A DNA stretch of 64,000 bases from Gammaproteobacteria bacterium (lineage in GTDB: Bacteria > Pseudomonadota > Gammaproteobacteria > Steroidobacterales > Rariloculaceae). This document shows, in pieces, positions 30,167-39,661 of this stretch. How positions within the stretch are numbered: the first letter of the stretch is position 1; the number at the start of each line of letters is the position of its first letter. The translations under genes were made by a program, and so were the position numbers. The notes under the pieces are model-generated. The model saw nothing but the letters and a program-made list of their open reading frames with translations. It had not been told where the DNA came from and searched no databases. The stretch spans positions 62,001 through 126,000 of the forward strand of contig JAJDWR010000063.1 of NCBI GenBank assembly GCA_022825505.1. The letters are read 5' to 3'.

Positions 30167-33100
30167 TCAAAGTTTCCCGTAGTAGCCTTCCTTCAATGCG
30201 TCGAAGAGATTCGCCGCGGTGTGAACCTCTCCGTCGTATTCGATCTCGTCATCGCCCTTTGCTTCGATCACGTTGCCGCCGGCGAGTTCGAAACGGTAGG
30301 TGGTGTTCTTGAGGTCCTTCTCCTTCACCAATACCCCCTGGAATGCCTCGGGATTGAAGCGGAATGTAGTGCATCCCTTCAGACCCTTCTCGTAGGCGTA
30401 CCGGTAGATGTCCTTGAATTCCTTGTAGGGATAGTCGGTGGGCACGTTGGCGGTCTTCGAGATGGACGAATCGATCCATTTCTGCGCGGCTGCCTGGATG
30501 TCCACGTGTTCCGTGGGAGATATGTCCTCGGAACTGACAAAGTAGTCCGGTACCGCATCGGCCGAATTGCCGGCGTTGGGAGACGCGTTTCGGTTGACCA
30601 GTTCCCGGTAGGCAAGCAATTCGAATGAGAATACTTCCACCTTCTCCTTGGTCTTTTTCCCCTCCATGATCACGTTGCGGAAATACCGGTGTGCGAAGGA
30701 GGGTTCGATGCCGTTGCTGGCGTTGTTACCCAGGGACAGCGAAATCGTTCCGGTGGGAGCGATGGAACTGTGATGGGTAAAACGGGCGCCCTCCGAGGCG
30801 AGATCTTCCACCAGGTCGGGCGCAACTTCTGCCAGGTTCCGCATGTAGTGACTGTATCGGGCGTGCAGGATCCGCCCGGGTATCCTGTCGCCGACCTTCC
30901 AGCCATCCTCGCGCATCATCGGGCGCATGGACAGCATCTCTTCGGTGACATCGAATTCTTCCACGAGGATAGGCGCCGGACCCTTCTCGCGTGCCAGTTC
31001 CAGGGCGACCTGCCAGCCGGCAATGGCCAGTTCCCGGGCGACTTTTTCCGTGAACTTCACGGATTCGGCGGATCCGTAACGCATGCCCAGCAGGGCCAGC
31101 GTGGATCCGAGCCCCAGGAACCCCATGCCGTGACGTCGCTTGCGATTGATTTCCTCGCGCTGGGCATCCAGAGGCAAGCCGTTGATTTCGACGACGTTAT
31201 CGAGCATTCGCGTGAACACGCGCACCACTTCCCGATACTCGTCCCAGTCGAATCGGGCCTGCTCGCTGAACGGGTCGACCACGAACTTGGTCAGGTTGAC
31301 CGAGCCGAGCAGGCATGCGCCGTAGGATGGCAGGGGTTGCTCACCGCAGTTGTGAACCACCAGGCCATTGGCATCGAAGGCATTCGGGCCGGGCACCGAG
31401 ACATCGAACACATCGTGCTCCGTTGCCGGTTTTATCGACTTGACCGTTGCGGTGAATCGCTCGCGATTGACGCCCCGACTGTAATTGGCAAGCGTTGTTG
31501 TCAACTTCAGGCTCTTGTCACGGTCGGCAAAGCCGATTCGGCTCTGGAAAATCCCGATATTGTCCCGGCTGATGGCAAGCTCATGCTGTGCCCTGGTGAA
31601 ATACTCCCGGGAACCGCCACGGCCGTCTGGCAGGCACCGGTAGCCTGCGTCCCGCCGATTCGCGTACAACCGCGAGACGATGCCCAGACGAAGGAGCATG
31701 CGCTGAACCTCGACGAGAAGGTCTTCGTTGCTTTGCGCCAGGCGTATGCTGACGCCCTTGCCCTGATGGCCCTGTACGCTGGCATCGCAATCGAACAGTC
31801 CGCGCAGGAAACCGATCTGAAAATCGGACGATGCGCGGTGCATGGTCTCCGTCACTGTCTTGTGGCCCGGACGAAGCCCCAGGGTACTGGTCAGTCCCTT
31901 GACTGCGCGCAGCTTCATCCGGTATTCGCCGCGGCCGGAGATGGCATGCCATCCGCGAAAATCCGCCCGATGCGGTAACTCACGCGCCGCCAGTTCGGCA
32001 GCCTGCATCAGGGACAGGGCTCCCGGGCGCTCGAAATCGCCATTCACCGTCATGGCGCCCGGCCATGCGGACAATACCGCCTCGTCTTCCTTGAGCGTTC
32101 CGTCGCCGACGAGCAGCCCGATCAGATAGCCTTCACCTTCCGTATGAGGGCCGGTCCATTCGGGTGCACGCCGATGGTCATGCAATACGATCTTGTCGCC
32201 GGGAACGAGATCCGCCGCCTCTGCCCATTCTGTTTCCATGGCCCATCGCGACGAAGAGGCTACCCGGCGAATCCGATGATTCGGCGTCAGCGTCAGGCGG
32301 TGGCCCTCATTGCTTTCGAGTTCCACAACCTGTTTCTTCCCGGTGGGAAAGAAGCCTCTCGAATCGGTCGGATACGCCTGCCCGTTCACCATGGCCTCGA
32401 ACGGCCGCCCGATGAGGTCGGCAACCTGGCGGGGTCCTTCGTAGGTATGAACCCAGGTATCGCGGGTGACACAGGGATTTGTGGCGCGGATATCTTCGCA
32501 CCACCAGTTGTTGTTGAGTTCGTTGACCCGGTCGATGAGTACGAAGCCCGGTTCGGCGAAGTCGTACGTGGAGGACATGATGATGTCCCACATTCGCCGG
32601 GCCGGCATCGTCTTGTAGACGCGGCAGGCGACAAGACCCTCGTCGTTACAGATGTAACCCTTCCGGGTCGGCCATTTGCGCCAGGCCACCTGGTCCGGGT
32701 CCTCGAGGTCGATCCCGTCTTCCTCGGCCTCGCGCTGTGCAAGGGGAAACGCCAGCGGCCAGGGTTGGTCGTTCGCGACGGCGTCCATGAACTCGTCGGA
32801 GATCAACAGCGAGAGGTTGAACTGCCGCAGCCGGCCGTCCTCGCGCTTGGCGCGGATGAATTCCATTGTGTCCGGGTGCCCGACGTCGAAGGTGCCCATC
32901 TGCGCGCCGCGGCGGCCGCCCGCCGACGATACGGTGAAGCACATCTTGTCGTAGATGTCCATGAACGACAGCGGGCCCGAGGTATGCGCTCCGGCGCCGG
33001 ACACGTAGGCGCCCCTGGGCCGAAGGGTGGAGAACTCGTAGCCGATGCCGCAGCCGGCCTTGAGCGTCATGCCGGCTTCGTGGACCTTTTCCAGGATCTG

Positions 33101-33433
33101 GTTCATGGAGTCTCCGACCGTGTCGGAGACGGTACAGTTGATCGTCGATGTGGCGGGCTTGTGCTCGCCGGCGCCGGCATTGGAGATGATGCGCCCCGCC
33201 GGTATGGCGCCGCGCTGCAACGCCCAGACAAAACGCTCGTACCAATAGTCCCGGCGAGATCCCTGTTCCACATCGGCCAGTGCCCGTGCGACACGCTGGC
33301 GGGTGCCGTGGATGTCCTGGTCGATGGGTTTGCCGGAGCGGGACTTCAGCCGGTACTTGGTGTCCCAAATGTCGAGTGAAGCTTCCTGCAACGGAAGATC
33401 CACGGCAGAACTGAGTTCCAGCGGCGCTTTCAT
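30167..33433 (-). CDS. nrdJa: NrdJa, catalytic subunit of B12-dependent (class II) ribonucleotide reductase, with intein
   Basis: Reduces ribonucleotides to deoxyribonucleotides using adenosylcobalamin, independent of oxygen. 1088 residues from the ATG at 33433, which has an AAGGAGG site 12 nt upstream; an in-frame GTG lies 20 codons earlier. The reductase parts show NAGAGEHK, LKAGCGIGYEFSTLRPRG, SSAGGRRGAQMG and, after the intein, CGEQPLPSYGACLLGS. The catalytic Asn-Pro-Cys-x-Glu loop is split by an intein so that Cys of this motif becomes the first C-extein residue. Without splicing the enzyme cannot work. Without the 375-residue intein the mature protein is about 713 residues, matching NrdJa. 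The upstream region carries a promoter and NrdR boxes. Confidence 0.94.
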   Translation of the reverse strand: MKAPLELSSAVDLPLQEASLDIWDTKYRLKSRSGKPIDQDIHGTRQRVARALADVEQGSRRDYWYERFVWALQRGAIPAGRIISNAGAGEHKPATSTINCTVSDTVGDSMNQILEKVHEAGMTLKAGCGIGYEFSTLRPRGAYVSGAGAHTSGPLSFMDIYDKMCFTVSSAGGRRGAQMGTFDVGHPDTMEFIRAKREDGRLRQFNLSLLISDEFMDAVANDQPWPLAFPLAQREAEEDGIDLEDPDQVAWRKWPTRKGYICNDEGLVACRVYKTMPARRMWDIIMSSTYDFAEPGFVLIDRVNELNNNWWCEDIRATNPCVTRDTWVHTYEGPRQVADLIGRPFEAMVNGQAYPTDSRGFFPTGKKQVVELESNEGHRLTLTPNHRIRRVASSSRWAMETEWAEAADLVPGDKIVLHDHRRAPEWTGPHTEGEGYLIGLLVGDGTLKEDEAVLSAWPGAMTVNGDFERPGALSLMQAAELAARELPHRADFRGWHAISGRGEYRMKLRAVKGLTSTLGLRPGHKTVTETMHRASSDFQIGFLRGLFDCDASVQGHQGKGVSIRLAQSNEDLLVEVQRMLLRLGIVSRLYANRRDAGYRCLPDGRGGSREYFTRAQHELAISRDNIGIFQSRIGFADRDKSLKLTTTLANYSRGVNRERFTATVKSIKPATEHDVFDVSVPGPNAFDANGLVVHNCGEQPLPSYGACLLGSVNLTKFVVDPFSEQARFDWDEYREVVRVFTRMLDNVVEINGLPLDAQREEINRKRRHGMGFLGLGSTLALLGMRYGSAESVKFTEKVARELAIAGWQVALELAREKGPAPILVEEFDVTEEMLSMRPMMREDGWKVGDRIPGRILHARYSHYMRNLAEVAPDLVEDLASEGARFTHHSSIAPTGTISLSLGNNASNGIEPSFAHRYFRNVIMEGKKTKEKVEVFSFELLAYRELVNRNASPNAGNSADAVPDYFVSSEDISPTEHVDIQAAAQKWIDSSISKTANVPTDYPYKEFKDIYRYAYEKGLKGCTTFRFNPEAFQGVLVKEKDLKNTTYRFELAGGNVIEAKGDDEIEYDGEVHTAANLFDALKEGYYGKL
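31349..32473 (-). other. Intein with LAGLIDADG homing endonuclease inside NrdJa
   Basis: 375 residues starting with Cys (CVTRDTWVHTYEG, block A) and ending in VVHN followed by Cys (block G), the canonical splice junctions. Block B is LTLTPNHRIRR. The two dodecapeptide motifs are GYLIGLLVGDGTL and IGFLRGLFDCDASV, each with an acidic residue, so the endonuclease may be active. Block F is HDVFDVSVPGPNAFDANG. The insertion is between Pro and the catalytic Cys of the reductase motif NPCGE. No stop or frameshift is visible, and the coding style matches the host gene. Confidence 0.93.
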
Positions 33434-33547
33434 TTGTTGTTTGAGCCTCCTTTTCCCGCCCTCTCGCAGTGGCGAAGTCCCTGCCAATTCCACCCCGGGA
33501 GCAGCAACAAAGGCCGCGCGGGAGCGGATGGCTTACGATTCCCCTGA

Positions 33548-33563
33548 GCACAATATGTTGTGT
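33548..33563. promoter_or_regulatory. NrdR box 1
   Basis: GCACAATATGTTGTGT is a near-perfect palindrome close to the known NrdR box (ACACWATATATWGTGT). It lies just downstream of the predicted -10 of the nrdJ promoter, about +6 to +21, a position suitable for repression. Confidence 0.7.
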
Positions 33564-33575
33564 TTCGCGCCGGTA

Positions 33576-33605
33576 AGATTAGAACGGGTACGAAGGGCAT
33601 GTCAA
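33576..33605 (-). promoter_or_regulatory. Sigma70 promoter of nrdJa
   Basis: On the minus strand, a consensus TTGACA (33600-33605) is followed after 18 nt by TAATCT (33576-33581). It points at nrdJa, whose start codon is about 140 nt downstream, and is overlapped downstream by NrdR box 1. Confidence 0.65.
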
Positions 33606-33724
33606 CCCTTATTCACCAGTACCTTGGGGAGCTAATTCTATCAAAAACAGCTTATTACGACTGTTAGCTCTAAACATCATCGAAATAAATTGCATCCCCC
33701 GGAAATTCTCGGAATTTCTCTTGA

Positions 33725-33740
33725 CCACAACATGTTGTGT
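33725..33740. promoter_or_regulatory. NrdR box 2
   Basis: CCACAACATGTTGTGT contains a perfect 14-bp palindrome (33726-33739) resembling an NrdR box. It lies 177 nt from box 1, much further than in the usual close pair, and between a weak plus-strand -35/-10 pair. Confidence 0.55.
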
Positions 33741-33932
33741 CGGGATATCCTGATTCATTCCCCGGTCGAATCACAGTTTATCCACAGTATCAAAGCGGTT
33801 GGACCGCGGGCATGAGCCCCTCCGCTTGCCGCCCGCCTTGAAAAAGAGAGCTTCGTGCCCCATCTTCTGGGCCATGCAACCCATCGGGCCCGGCATGCAT
33901 CCATTAAAGGATGAACCGGGAAGGACGAGCGG

Positions 33933-35321
33933 ATGAACATCACGAACTTGACAGGAAACGATCGCAACATCCGGATGTGTGTAGCCGTGAGCCTGCTTTT
34001 GACGGGCGCGCTGGCACAGGGCCAGTCCCTGCCGCCGCAGGTGGGGGACCAGGCATTGCCAAGCCTTGCGCCCGTCATCGAGGAGGTCGCACCGGCGGTG
34101 GTGAACATTTCCGTGAGCGGCAGCGTGATGGCAGCCAATCCGCTGTCCCGCGATCCGTTCTTCGGTCAATTCCTGCCGCCGCCTGGCCGCCGCCAGGTGC
34201 AGAGCGCCGGTTCGGGCGTGATCGTCGATGCCGAAAACGGCTATATCCTGACCAATTTCCACGTCATTGAGGACGCTGAAGAGATCACGGTCGCGCTGGA
34301 GGACAACCGTGCGCTGGATGCCACGGTCGTGGGATCCGACGCGGACTCCGACATTGCGGTGCTGCAGGTGGAGGCGGATGACCTTGCGGAAATGCCGCTG
34401 GGCGATTCCGAGCAACTGCGCGTTGGCGACTTCGTCCTTGCCATCGGCAACCCGTTTCGATTGCGGCATACCGTGACCTCGGGCATCGTCAGCGGACTGG
34501 GGCGCACGGGTATCAACCCGGAGGGATACGAAGACTTCATCCAGACCGACGCGTCCATCAATCCCGGGAATTCGGGCGGTGCCCTGATCAATCTCCGGGG
34601 AGAACTGATCGGCATCAACACGGCCATTTTTTCCGGTACCGGCGGAAACATCGGGATCGGGTTCGCGATCCCCGTCAACATGGCCCGCAGCGTGATGAGC
34701 CAGATCATCTCGTTCGGCGGCGTCCGCAGGGGCCTGCTGGGGGTGAACATCGGACCGGTCACGCCGGACGTCGCCGAGACCTACGACCTGGAGGACACCA
34801 CAGGCGCATTCGTGACGGAGGTGTCTTCGGGGTCCGCGGCCGAGGCGGCGGGTCTGGCGATCGGCGACGTCATCGTCAGCGTCGACGGCGAGACCATGGA
34901 CGGGCCGGGAGCGCTGCGAAACACCATCGGGCTGCTGCGTCCCGGAGATTCCGTGACCGTGGGCTACATTCGGGACGGCGAACTGACTACCGCGACGGCG
35001 ACGCTGGGCGAACGGCCGACGGCAGCAGGGTTGACACAGCGCCTGTCGGAGATCGACCCGGAATTCGAGGGGGCCGAATTCGCTACCAACAATGAAGCGA
35101 GAGAAGACTTCAACGGCACGGAGGGCGTCCTGGTGACGGCGGTCGAACCGGGAACTCCCGCGTACGAGAATGGCCTCCGAACCGGGGATGTCATCACCCA
35201 CGTAAGTCGGCAACGGGTACGTACTCTGGAGGAGGCGAGAGAAATCATCGGCAACGCTCGTTCGTCGGTCATCCTCCAGGTCGCCAGGGGCAACCGCGGT
35301 GTACTGATCCTCATGCGCTGA
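33933..35321 (+). CDS. degQ: DegP/DegQ-type periplasmic serine protease
   Basis: Periplasmic protein quality-control protease of the HtrA family. An N-terminal signal region ends near residue 30 (ALAQGQS). The catalytic triad is visible: His110 (TNFHVIEDA), Asp140 (DSDIAVLQ) and Ser214 (NPGNSGGAL). Two PDZ domains follow (about 265-350 and 375-462). At 462 residues with two PDZ domains and a short Q-linker it is nearer to DegQ than DegP; the exact paralogue is uncertain. A GGAAGGA ribosome-binding site precedes the ATG. Confidence 0.93.
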   Translation: MNITNLTGNDRNIRMCVAVSLLLTGALAQGQSLPPQVGDQALPSLAPVIEEVAPAVVNISVSGSVMAANPLSRDPFFGQFLPPPGRRQVQSAGSGVIVDAENGYILTNFHVIEDAEEITVALEDNRALDATVVGSDADSDIAVLQVEADDLAEMPLGDSEQLRVGDFVLAIGNPFRLRHTVTSGIVSGLGRTGINPEGYEDFIQTDASINPGNSGGALINLRGELIGINTAIFSGTGGNIGIGFAIPVNMARSVMSQIISFGGVRRGLLGVNIGPVTPDVAETYDLEDTTGAFVTEVSSGSAAEAAGLAIGDVIVSVDGETMDGPGALRNTIGLLRPGDSVTVGYIRDGELTTATATLGERPTAAGLTQRLSEIDPEFEGAEFATNNEAREDFNGTEGVLVTAVEPGTPAYENGLRTGDVITHVSRQRVRTLEEAREIIGNARSSVILQVARGNRGVLILMR

Positions 35322-35670
35322 CCGTTATGGCGACAAGAGTCGCCGCAAACTCGAGCCGCGGGGTTGCGGCCAGAAGCCCTCGGCTTGCGGTTGCGCGGGA
35401 ACCGCTCATAATCTAAGCTTATCCGCCGAATTCGCGAGGTTGTGTCTTTTTTGGTACAGCCTCGCTCGTTTGTTATGTGTACTACAAAGGTCTTCGTGGA
35501 CGGGGCGGCTACGATTGGCAAAGCGTGACTGGCATTTCCCTGCCACAAGCAAGAAACATCTGAATTCGATGGTCGGGTCGACAATTCGTGTTTCTCCACA
35601 TTTCCTCCATGTTTCGCGGTTATCTTCCGCGTGTGTTCCCTCAAGCTAACTGAAAAATAGGTGAGGTCTG
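35322..35670. other. Intergenic region upstream of the TonB-dependent receptor gene
   Basis: 349 nt without a credible gene. A promoter-like pair TTGCGG (35385-35390) and CATAAT (35407-35412), 16 nt apart, points towards the receptor gene; a long leader of about 250 nt would result. GCGAGG and CCTCGC around a T-run near 35435-35475 could form a hairpin. No known riboswitch or Fur box could be recognised. Confidence 0.35.
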
Positions 35671-38193
35671 ATGAGTTTCAGGAAAATTGGTCTTGTATTT
35701 TCTCCCTTGCTGTTGTGCTTCCTCCCGCTGGGACAGGCAGGCGCACAGGGTTCGGGGGCCGACGCCTTCGCCATCGAGGAAATCGTGGTGACGGCGAGAA
35801 GGCGCGAAGAGTCGCTGCAGGATACGCCCATCGCGGTGACCGCGTACTCCGAAGACGAGATGGATCTTCGCGGTCACCTCAATATCACCGATATTTCGCA
35901 GTCCACGCCCAATGTGAACATCGAGCAGGCCGCTTCGGTCAGCGGGCTCTCGGCGGCGCCCACGGTATTCATCCGCGGCGTCGGGCAGCTCGACTTCGTC
36001 ATCAACACAGACCCGGCGGTCGGCGTCTATGTGGACGGCGTCTACATCGCCCGCTCCATCGGCAGCATGATGGACCTGATGGATCTTGAGCGGGCGGAAG
36101 TGCTGCGCGGTCCGCAGGGCACCCTGTTCGGGCGCAACACGCTGGCCGGCGCGCTCAACCTGATCAGCAGGCGCCCGACCATGGACGAATTCGATGCGAA
36201 GTTGACGCTCGCTGCCGGCGAGAACGGCTACGCGCAGTTCAACGGCGCGTTCAACATTCCGATCACCGACAACCTGGCGGCCAGGGTCTCCCTGATGCAG
36301 CGGCAAAAGGGCGGTTACGTGCGGGCGAACCCCGACTTCTACGACGACCTCTGGCTGGGCGACGACAACACCACCGGATTCCGCGGCCAGCTGGAGTTTC
36401 TTCCCTCCGATGCCGTGCGCGTCAACCTGAGCGCGGACTACACCAGTAGCCGCGCCGCGCCGGCGCCCATGATCCCGTTGGATTTTTACCCGGGGGCCAT
36501 GTGGCCGATTTTCTGGAATGGGGGTCAGTGGATGGGTATGTTCATGCGCGGTGCCGGTGGCATAGCCGAATGCGCGACACCCGAAGGCCGGGCCACGAAC
36601 CGGAACTGCTACGGTCCGGTCCATCTCCGCGACAGGGAATCGTACGAGACCACGGCTGTTTTCTACGACATTTACGGCGAGTTCGATCCCGATCCCACCA
36701 ACGAAGTCGATGTCACGGGCGGCGCGGCCACTATCGAGGTCGATACCGCCATCGGCACCTTCAAGTCCATCACGGCCTATCGCGGGTTCCAGTCCGATTT
36801 CCGTAACGACCACGACTACACGGAGGTCATGCTGTTCTCGAATATCAACGACGATTTTCACCAGGACGGGCGCTCCCAGGAGTTCCAGTTGGTGGGTAAC
36901 GCACTCGACGGCCGGCTGGACTACACCGCCGGCCTGTACGCCTTTGCCGAAACCGGCACCGAGGTAGTCTCGCTGATCGGCGTCAACGGGCTGACCGTCA
37001 CGCGCGGATCGGCCGGCCCGAGCTTCCAGAGAATCGTCCGGGATATCGACAACACCTCCAACGCCCTGTACGGCCAGATCACCTACCACTTCGAACAACC
37101 GTTCCACCTGACGCTCGGCTTGCGCGCCACGGAGGACACAAAGGGGTTCGACGTAACGGCTCATCGCGACTTTTGCGTCGACAACCCATCGGATCCGGCC
37201 AACCCGGTTGGCGGAGTGACCTGTAACGGCGATGGCGTGATTGACCGCAACAAGATCGACGATGTCTTTCAGCGTGCCGCGGGATCCACCACCTGGAGCG
37301 AAGTGGATCCGATGCTGAGTCTCGCATACGACGTCAACGACACGACGATGGTGTACGGCACTTACGCCACCGGGTTTCGCGATGGCGGTTACGCCAGCCG
37401 GTTCCCGGAGGGGATACCCAATCCCATTACCTCGTTCGATCCGGAGTACGTGACCAGCGTGGAGTTCGGCGCCAAGGCCGAACTGGCTGACGGCTCGCTG
37501 CGGCTCAACACGGCCCTGTTCCACACCACCTATGACGACATGCAGGTTTCCGGAAGGCCGGCCGACCTGTCCGCTGGCGCGACGGGCGTCGAAAATGTCG
37601 GCGTCGGCATTCTCAATGGGCTCGAAATGGAAGCCCTCTGGGTGGTCAACGAAAACCTGAGAGTCGACGCGACGCTGGGTCTGCTCGATGCCACGGTCGA
37701 TTCGCTGTCGCAATCGGGCGGTTCATTCACGTCCGGCACCTATCTCTTCTACGAGGAGGGTTTTGTGGGGCCCGACGGGCAGGTGCTTACGCAGGCCAAC
37801 TGTCCCGCAGGCAGAACCTGCGTTCCCCATGCGGAAATGATATTGCCGTATACGCCGAAGACGAACTACACCATCGGCGTCTCGCATCGATTGCCGATCG
37901 GCACGGGCAACCTGCTCACGAGGCTGGATTGGATCCACAACGACGCGCAGCGGTTCCGGATCGAGGCGAACCCCGACATGTACGAGGACGCCTACAACGT
38001 GGTGCACGCGAGTACAACATTCAACAGCGGCAACGATCAGTGGGCGCTGACCTTCGGCATCAGGAATGCCACCAATGCGATCTACTCGACGGCCGGTTCG
38101 TTCTCCACCACCGGCATCGGCGCCGCGGCCGTGAACATCTCGCGGCCTCGCGAGGCGTACCTGCGTTACCAGTACTGGGTCGGAGGCCGTTGA
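35671..38193 (+). CDS. TonB-dependent outer-membrane receptor
   Basis: 840-residue ligand-gated outer-membrane channel. Signal peptide (ending about GQAGAQG), TonB-box-like EEIVVTARRR at about residue 35-44, plug domain with VFIRGVG and the conserved VLRGPQGTLFGRNT, then a beta-barrel ending in aromatic YLRYQYWVGGR, typical for BamA recognition. It belongs to the broad family frequent in marine gamma- and alphaproteobacteria; the substrate cannot be predicted from sequence. The nearest transporter, a PutP-like symporter, is convergent, so a shared substrate is only a guess. Confidence 0.93.
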   Translation: MSFRKIGLVFSPLLLCFLPLGQAGAQGSGADAFAIEEIVVTARRREESLQDTPIAVTAYSEDEMDLRGHLNITDISQSTPNVNIEQAASVSGLSAAPTVFIRGVGQLDFVINTDPAVGVYVDGVYIARSIGSMMDLMDLERAEVLRGPQGTLFGRNTLAGALNLISRRPTMDEFDAKLTLAAGENGYAQFNGAFNIPITDNLAARVSLMQRQKGGYVRANPDFYDDLWLGDDNTTGFRGQLEFLPSDAVRVNLSADYTSSRAAPAPMIPLDFYPGAMWPIFWNGGQWMGMFMRGAGGIAECATPEGRATNRNCYGPVHLRDRESYETTAVFYDIYGEFDPDPTNEVDVTGGAATIEVDTAIGTFKSITAYRGFQSDFRNDHDYTEVMLFSNINDDFHQDGRSQEFQLVGNALDGRLDYTAGLYAFAETGTEVVSLIGVNGLTVTRGSAGPSFQRIVRDIDNTSNALYGQITYHFEQPFHLTLGLRATEDTKGFDVTAHRDFCVDNPSDPANPVGGVTCNGDGVIDRNKIDDVFQRAAGSTTWSEVDPMLSLAYDVNDTTMVYGTYATGFRDGGYASRFPEGIPNPITSFDPEYVTSVEFGAKAELADGSLRLNTALFHTTYDDMQVSGRPADLSAGATGVENVGVGILNGLEMEALWVVNENLRVDATLGLLDATVDSLSQSGGSFTSGTYLFYEEGFVGPDGQVLTQANCPAGRTCVPHAEMILPYTPKTNYTIGVSHRLPIGTGNLLTRLDWIHNDAQRFRIEANPDMYEDAYNVVHASTTFNSGNDQWALTFGIRNATNAIYSTAGSFSTTGIGAAAVNISRPREAYLRYQYWVGGR

Positions 38194-38208
38194 TCGGCAA
38201 TTGAACCA

Positions 38209-38242
38209 TCGCGGCTGGCTTACGAAGGTGAGTCAGCCGCGA
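38209..38242. terminator. Hairpin between convergent genes, possible bidirectional terminator
   Basis: A 12-bp stem (38209-38220/38231-38242, one G-U pair) with a 10-nt loop lies between the receptor and symporter genes and covers the symporter stop codon. There is no clear T-run, so intrinsic termination is unproven. Confidence 0.45.
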
Positions 38243-39644
38243 CTCGGTCCCGAAACACAACCAGCACGGCAGTCGCAAGCACGAACGGCACCAGGCGTTC
38301 GAGTATGTCCCCCGGGGTGTCCGGCATCAGATAGAACGTAGAGGCCGCCGCAAACCCGGTCACGATCGAAAGCAGCACACCGAGCGGCTTCAGGCGAATC
38401 CCTGCAAGTCGGAATATCAGCGTTGGTCCAAACGCAGCGCCAAGAGCGGTCCACGCGACCAGAACACGATTGAAGATCGACTCGGGCAGGAACAGGGCCA
38501 CGAGCGCGGACAGCAGGACGAGGAAAACGATCGCGATTCGCGATATGAGCAACTTGCGTCTCGCGTCGCCTGCGCTGATGCCAAGGTCATGTGCAACCGC
38601 CGACCCCGAAACGAGAAGCTGACTGTCGGCCGTCGACATGACGGCGGAAAGCACCGCAGCCAGCAGAATACCGGCAATCACGGGTGGAAACAGGTTCTCC
38701 GTGAGCACGAAGAATACGCTCTCCGGGTTGTCCGTCATCGGGAACAGCACATGCCCCATCAGCCCGAGCGAGCACATTCCGATGTACACCACGAAGTACC
38801 AGAATATCGAGATCGCACCGGCTTGGCGAAGCGATTTCTCGTCGCGCATGGCCATGTACCGAACCATCATGTGCGGTTGACCGTAAGCTCCGAAACTGAT
38901 GCTCAGACTGCCGACGACCACACCCACAGCGATCAATCCTGCGTTACCGCCGGTCCAGCTCAGTTGCTGCGGAGTACTCACCGCCTGGAGCTGAGCTAAA
39001 AACTCGCTGAAACCGCCAATCTGGACAAGCGCCACGATGGGCAGCAATACTGCGGTCAGCGCCATCAGCAGCCCCTGCAACGTGTCGGTAACGCTGACCG
39101 CCCAGAAGCCGCCGAGGAGCGTATAGATGGCAATGATCGTCGCGCCGATCAGGATGCTCTCGATCATCGACAGATCAAACGTTGACGCGAACGTATTGCC
39201 CGCGCCCTGAAACTGGGCGGCGACATAAAATACAAACGTGAATACGACGATCAGGGAGGCGGCACGAACGATGACCGTCCGGATGGTTCCGCTGTACCCG
39301 TGTACGAGCACATCGGTCAGGGTCAGATGCCGATGCTCGTTCGAAAACGCCATGAGACGGGGCGCGATCCAGACCCACGACAGGGTCGCCCCGATCAGCG
39401 CCCCGCCCACGACCCAGAATGCGGACGCTCCAATGACATAGGCGATGCCGCTGACGCCCAGCAGCGCATAGGCGGACGATGCGCTGCACGAATAGCTGAT
39501 GGCGCCCACGACGGGACCCAGTGCACGCCCGCCGAGAAAGAAATCCTCATTGTTTTTCGTTCGCGCCCTGGCCCAGAATCCGATACCGATCAACGTCAGC
39601 TTGTAGACCACCAACGTCGTCAGGATGACCGTTGTTTGTTCCAC
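38220..39644 (-). CDS. Sodium:solute symporter, PutP-like
   Basis: Inner-membrane symporter of the SSS family with about 13 hydrophobic helices. Family motifs are visible: DFFLGGRALGP near the N-terminus, SASSAYALLG, and GAYGQPHMMVRYMA, which resembles the PutP segment and suggests proline or a related amino acid, and SAVMSTADSQLLVSGSAVAHDL. I prefer the GTG at 39644, preceded by AAAGG; a TTG at 39665 overlapping the upstream pfp stop would add 7 residues. It is downstream of pfp on the same strand and probably co-transcribed. Confidence 0.88.
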   Translation of the reverse strand: MEQTTVILTTLVVYKLTLIGIGFWARARTKNNEDFFLGGRALGPVVGAISYSCSASSAYALLGVSGIAYVIGASAFWVVGGALIGATLSWVWIAPRLMAFSNEHRHLTLTDVLVHGYSGTIRTVIVRAASLIVVFTFVFYVAAQFQGAGNTFASTFDLSMIESILIGATIIAIYTLLGGFWAVSVTDTLQGLLMALTAVLLPIVALVQIGGFSEFLAQLQAVSTPQQLSWTGGNAGLIAVGVVVGSLSISFGAYGQPHMMVRYMAMRDEKSLRQAGAISIFWYFVVYIGMCSLGLMGHVLFPMTDNPESVFFVLTENLFPPVIAGILLAAVLSAVMSTADSQLLVSGSAVAHDLGISAGDARRKLLISRIAIVFLVLLSALVALFLPESIFNRVLVAWTALGAAFGPTLIFRLAGIRLKPLGVLLSIVTGFAAASTFYLMPDTPGDILERLVPFVLATAVLVVFRDRVAADSPS

Positions 39645-39661
39645 CGTGAACCTTTGAAGCG

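Larger units (their letters stand above)
33434..33932. other. Intergenic regulatory region between nrdJa and degQ
   Basis: About 500 nt without a credible gene, more AT-rich than the surroundings between 33580 and 33780. It holds the minus-strand nrdJ promoter, two NrdR-box-like palindromes and, on the plus strand, a weak TTGACC-18 nt-ATATCC promoter-like pair (33721-33750). I see nothing else I can name. Confidence 0.6.

Noticed and set aside
33466..33510. Sequence on the minus strand before nrdJa resembling part of a cobalamin riboswitch (GGTG... GCCACTG)
   Set aside because: No B12-box and no full core could be matched, and class II reductases are not a usual target; a chance similarity is more likely. 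An Infernal scan with the cobalamin model would settle it.
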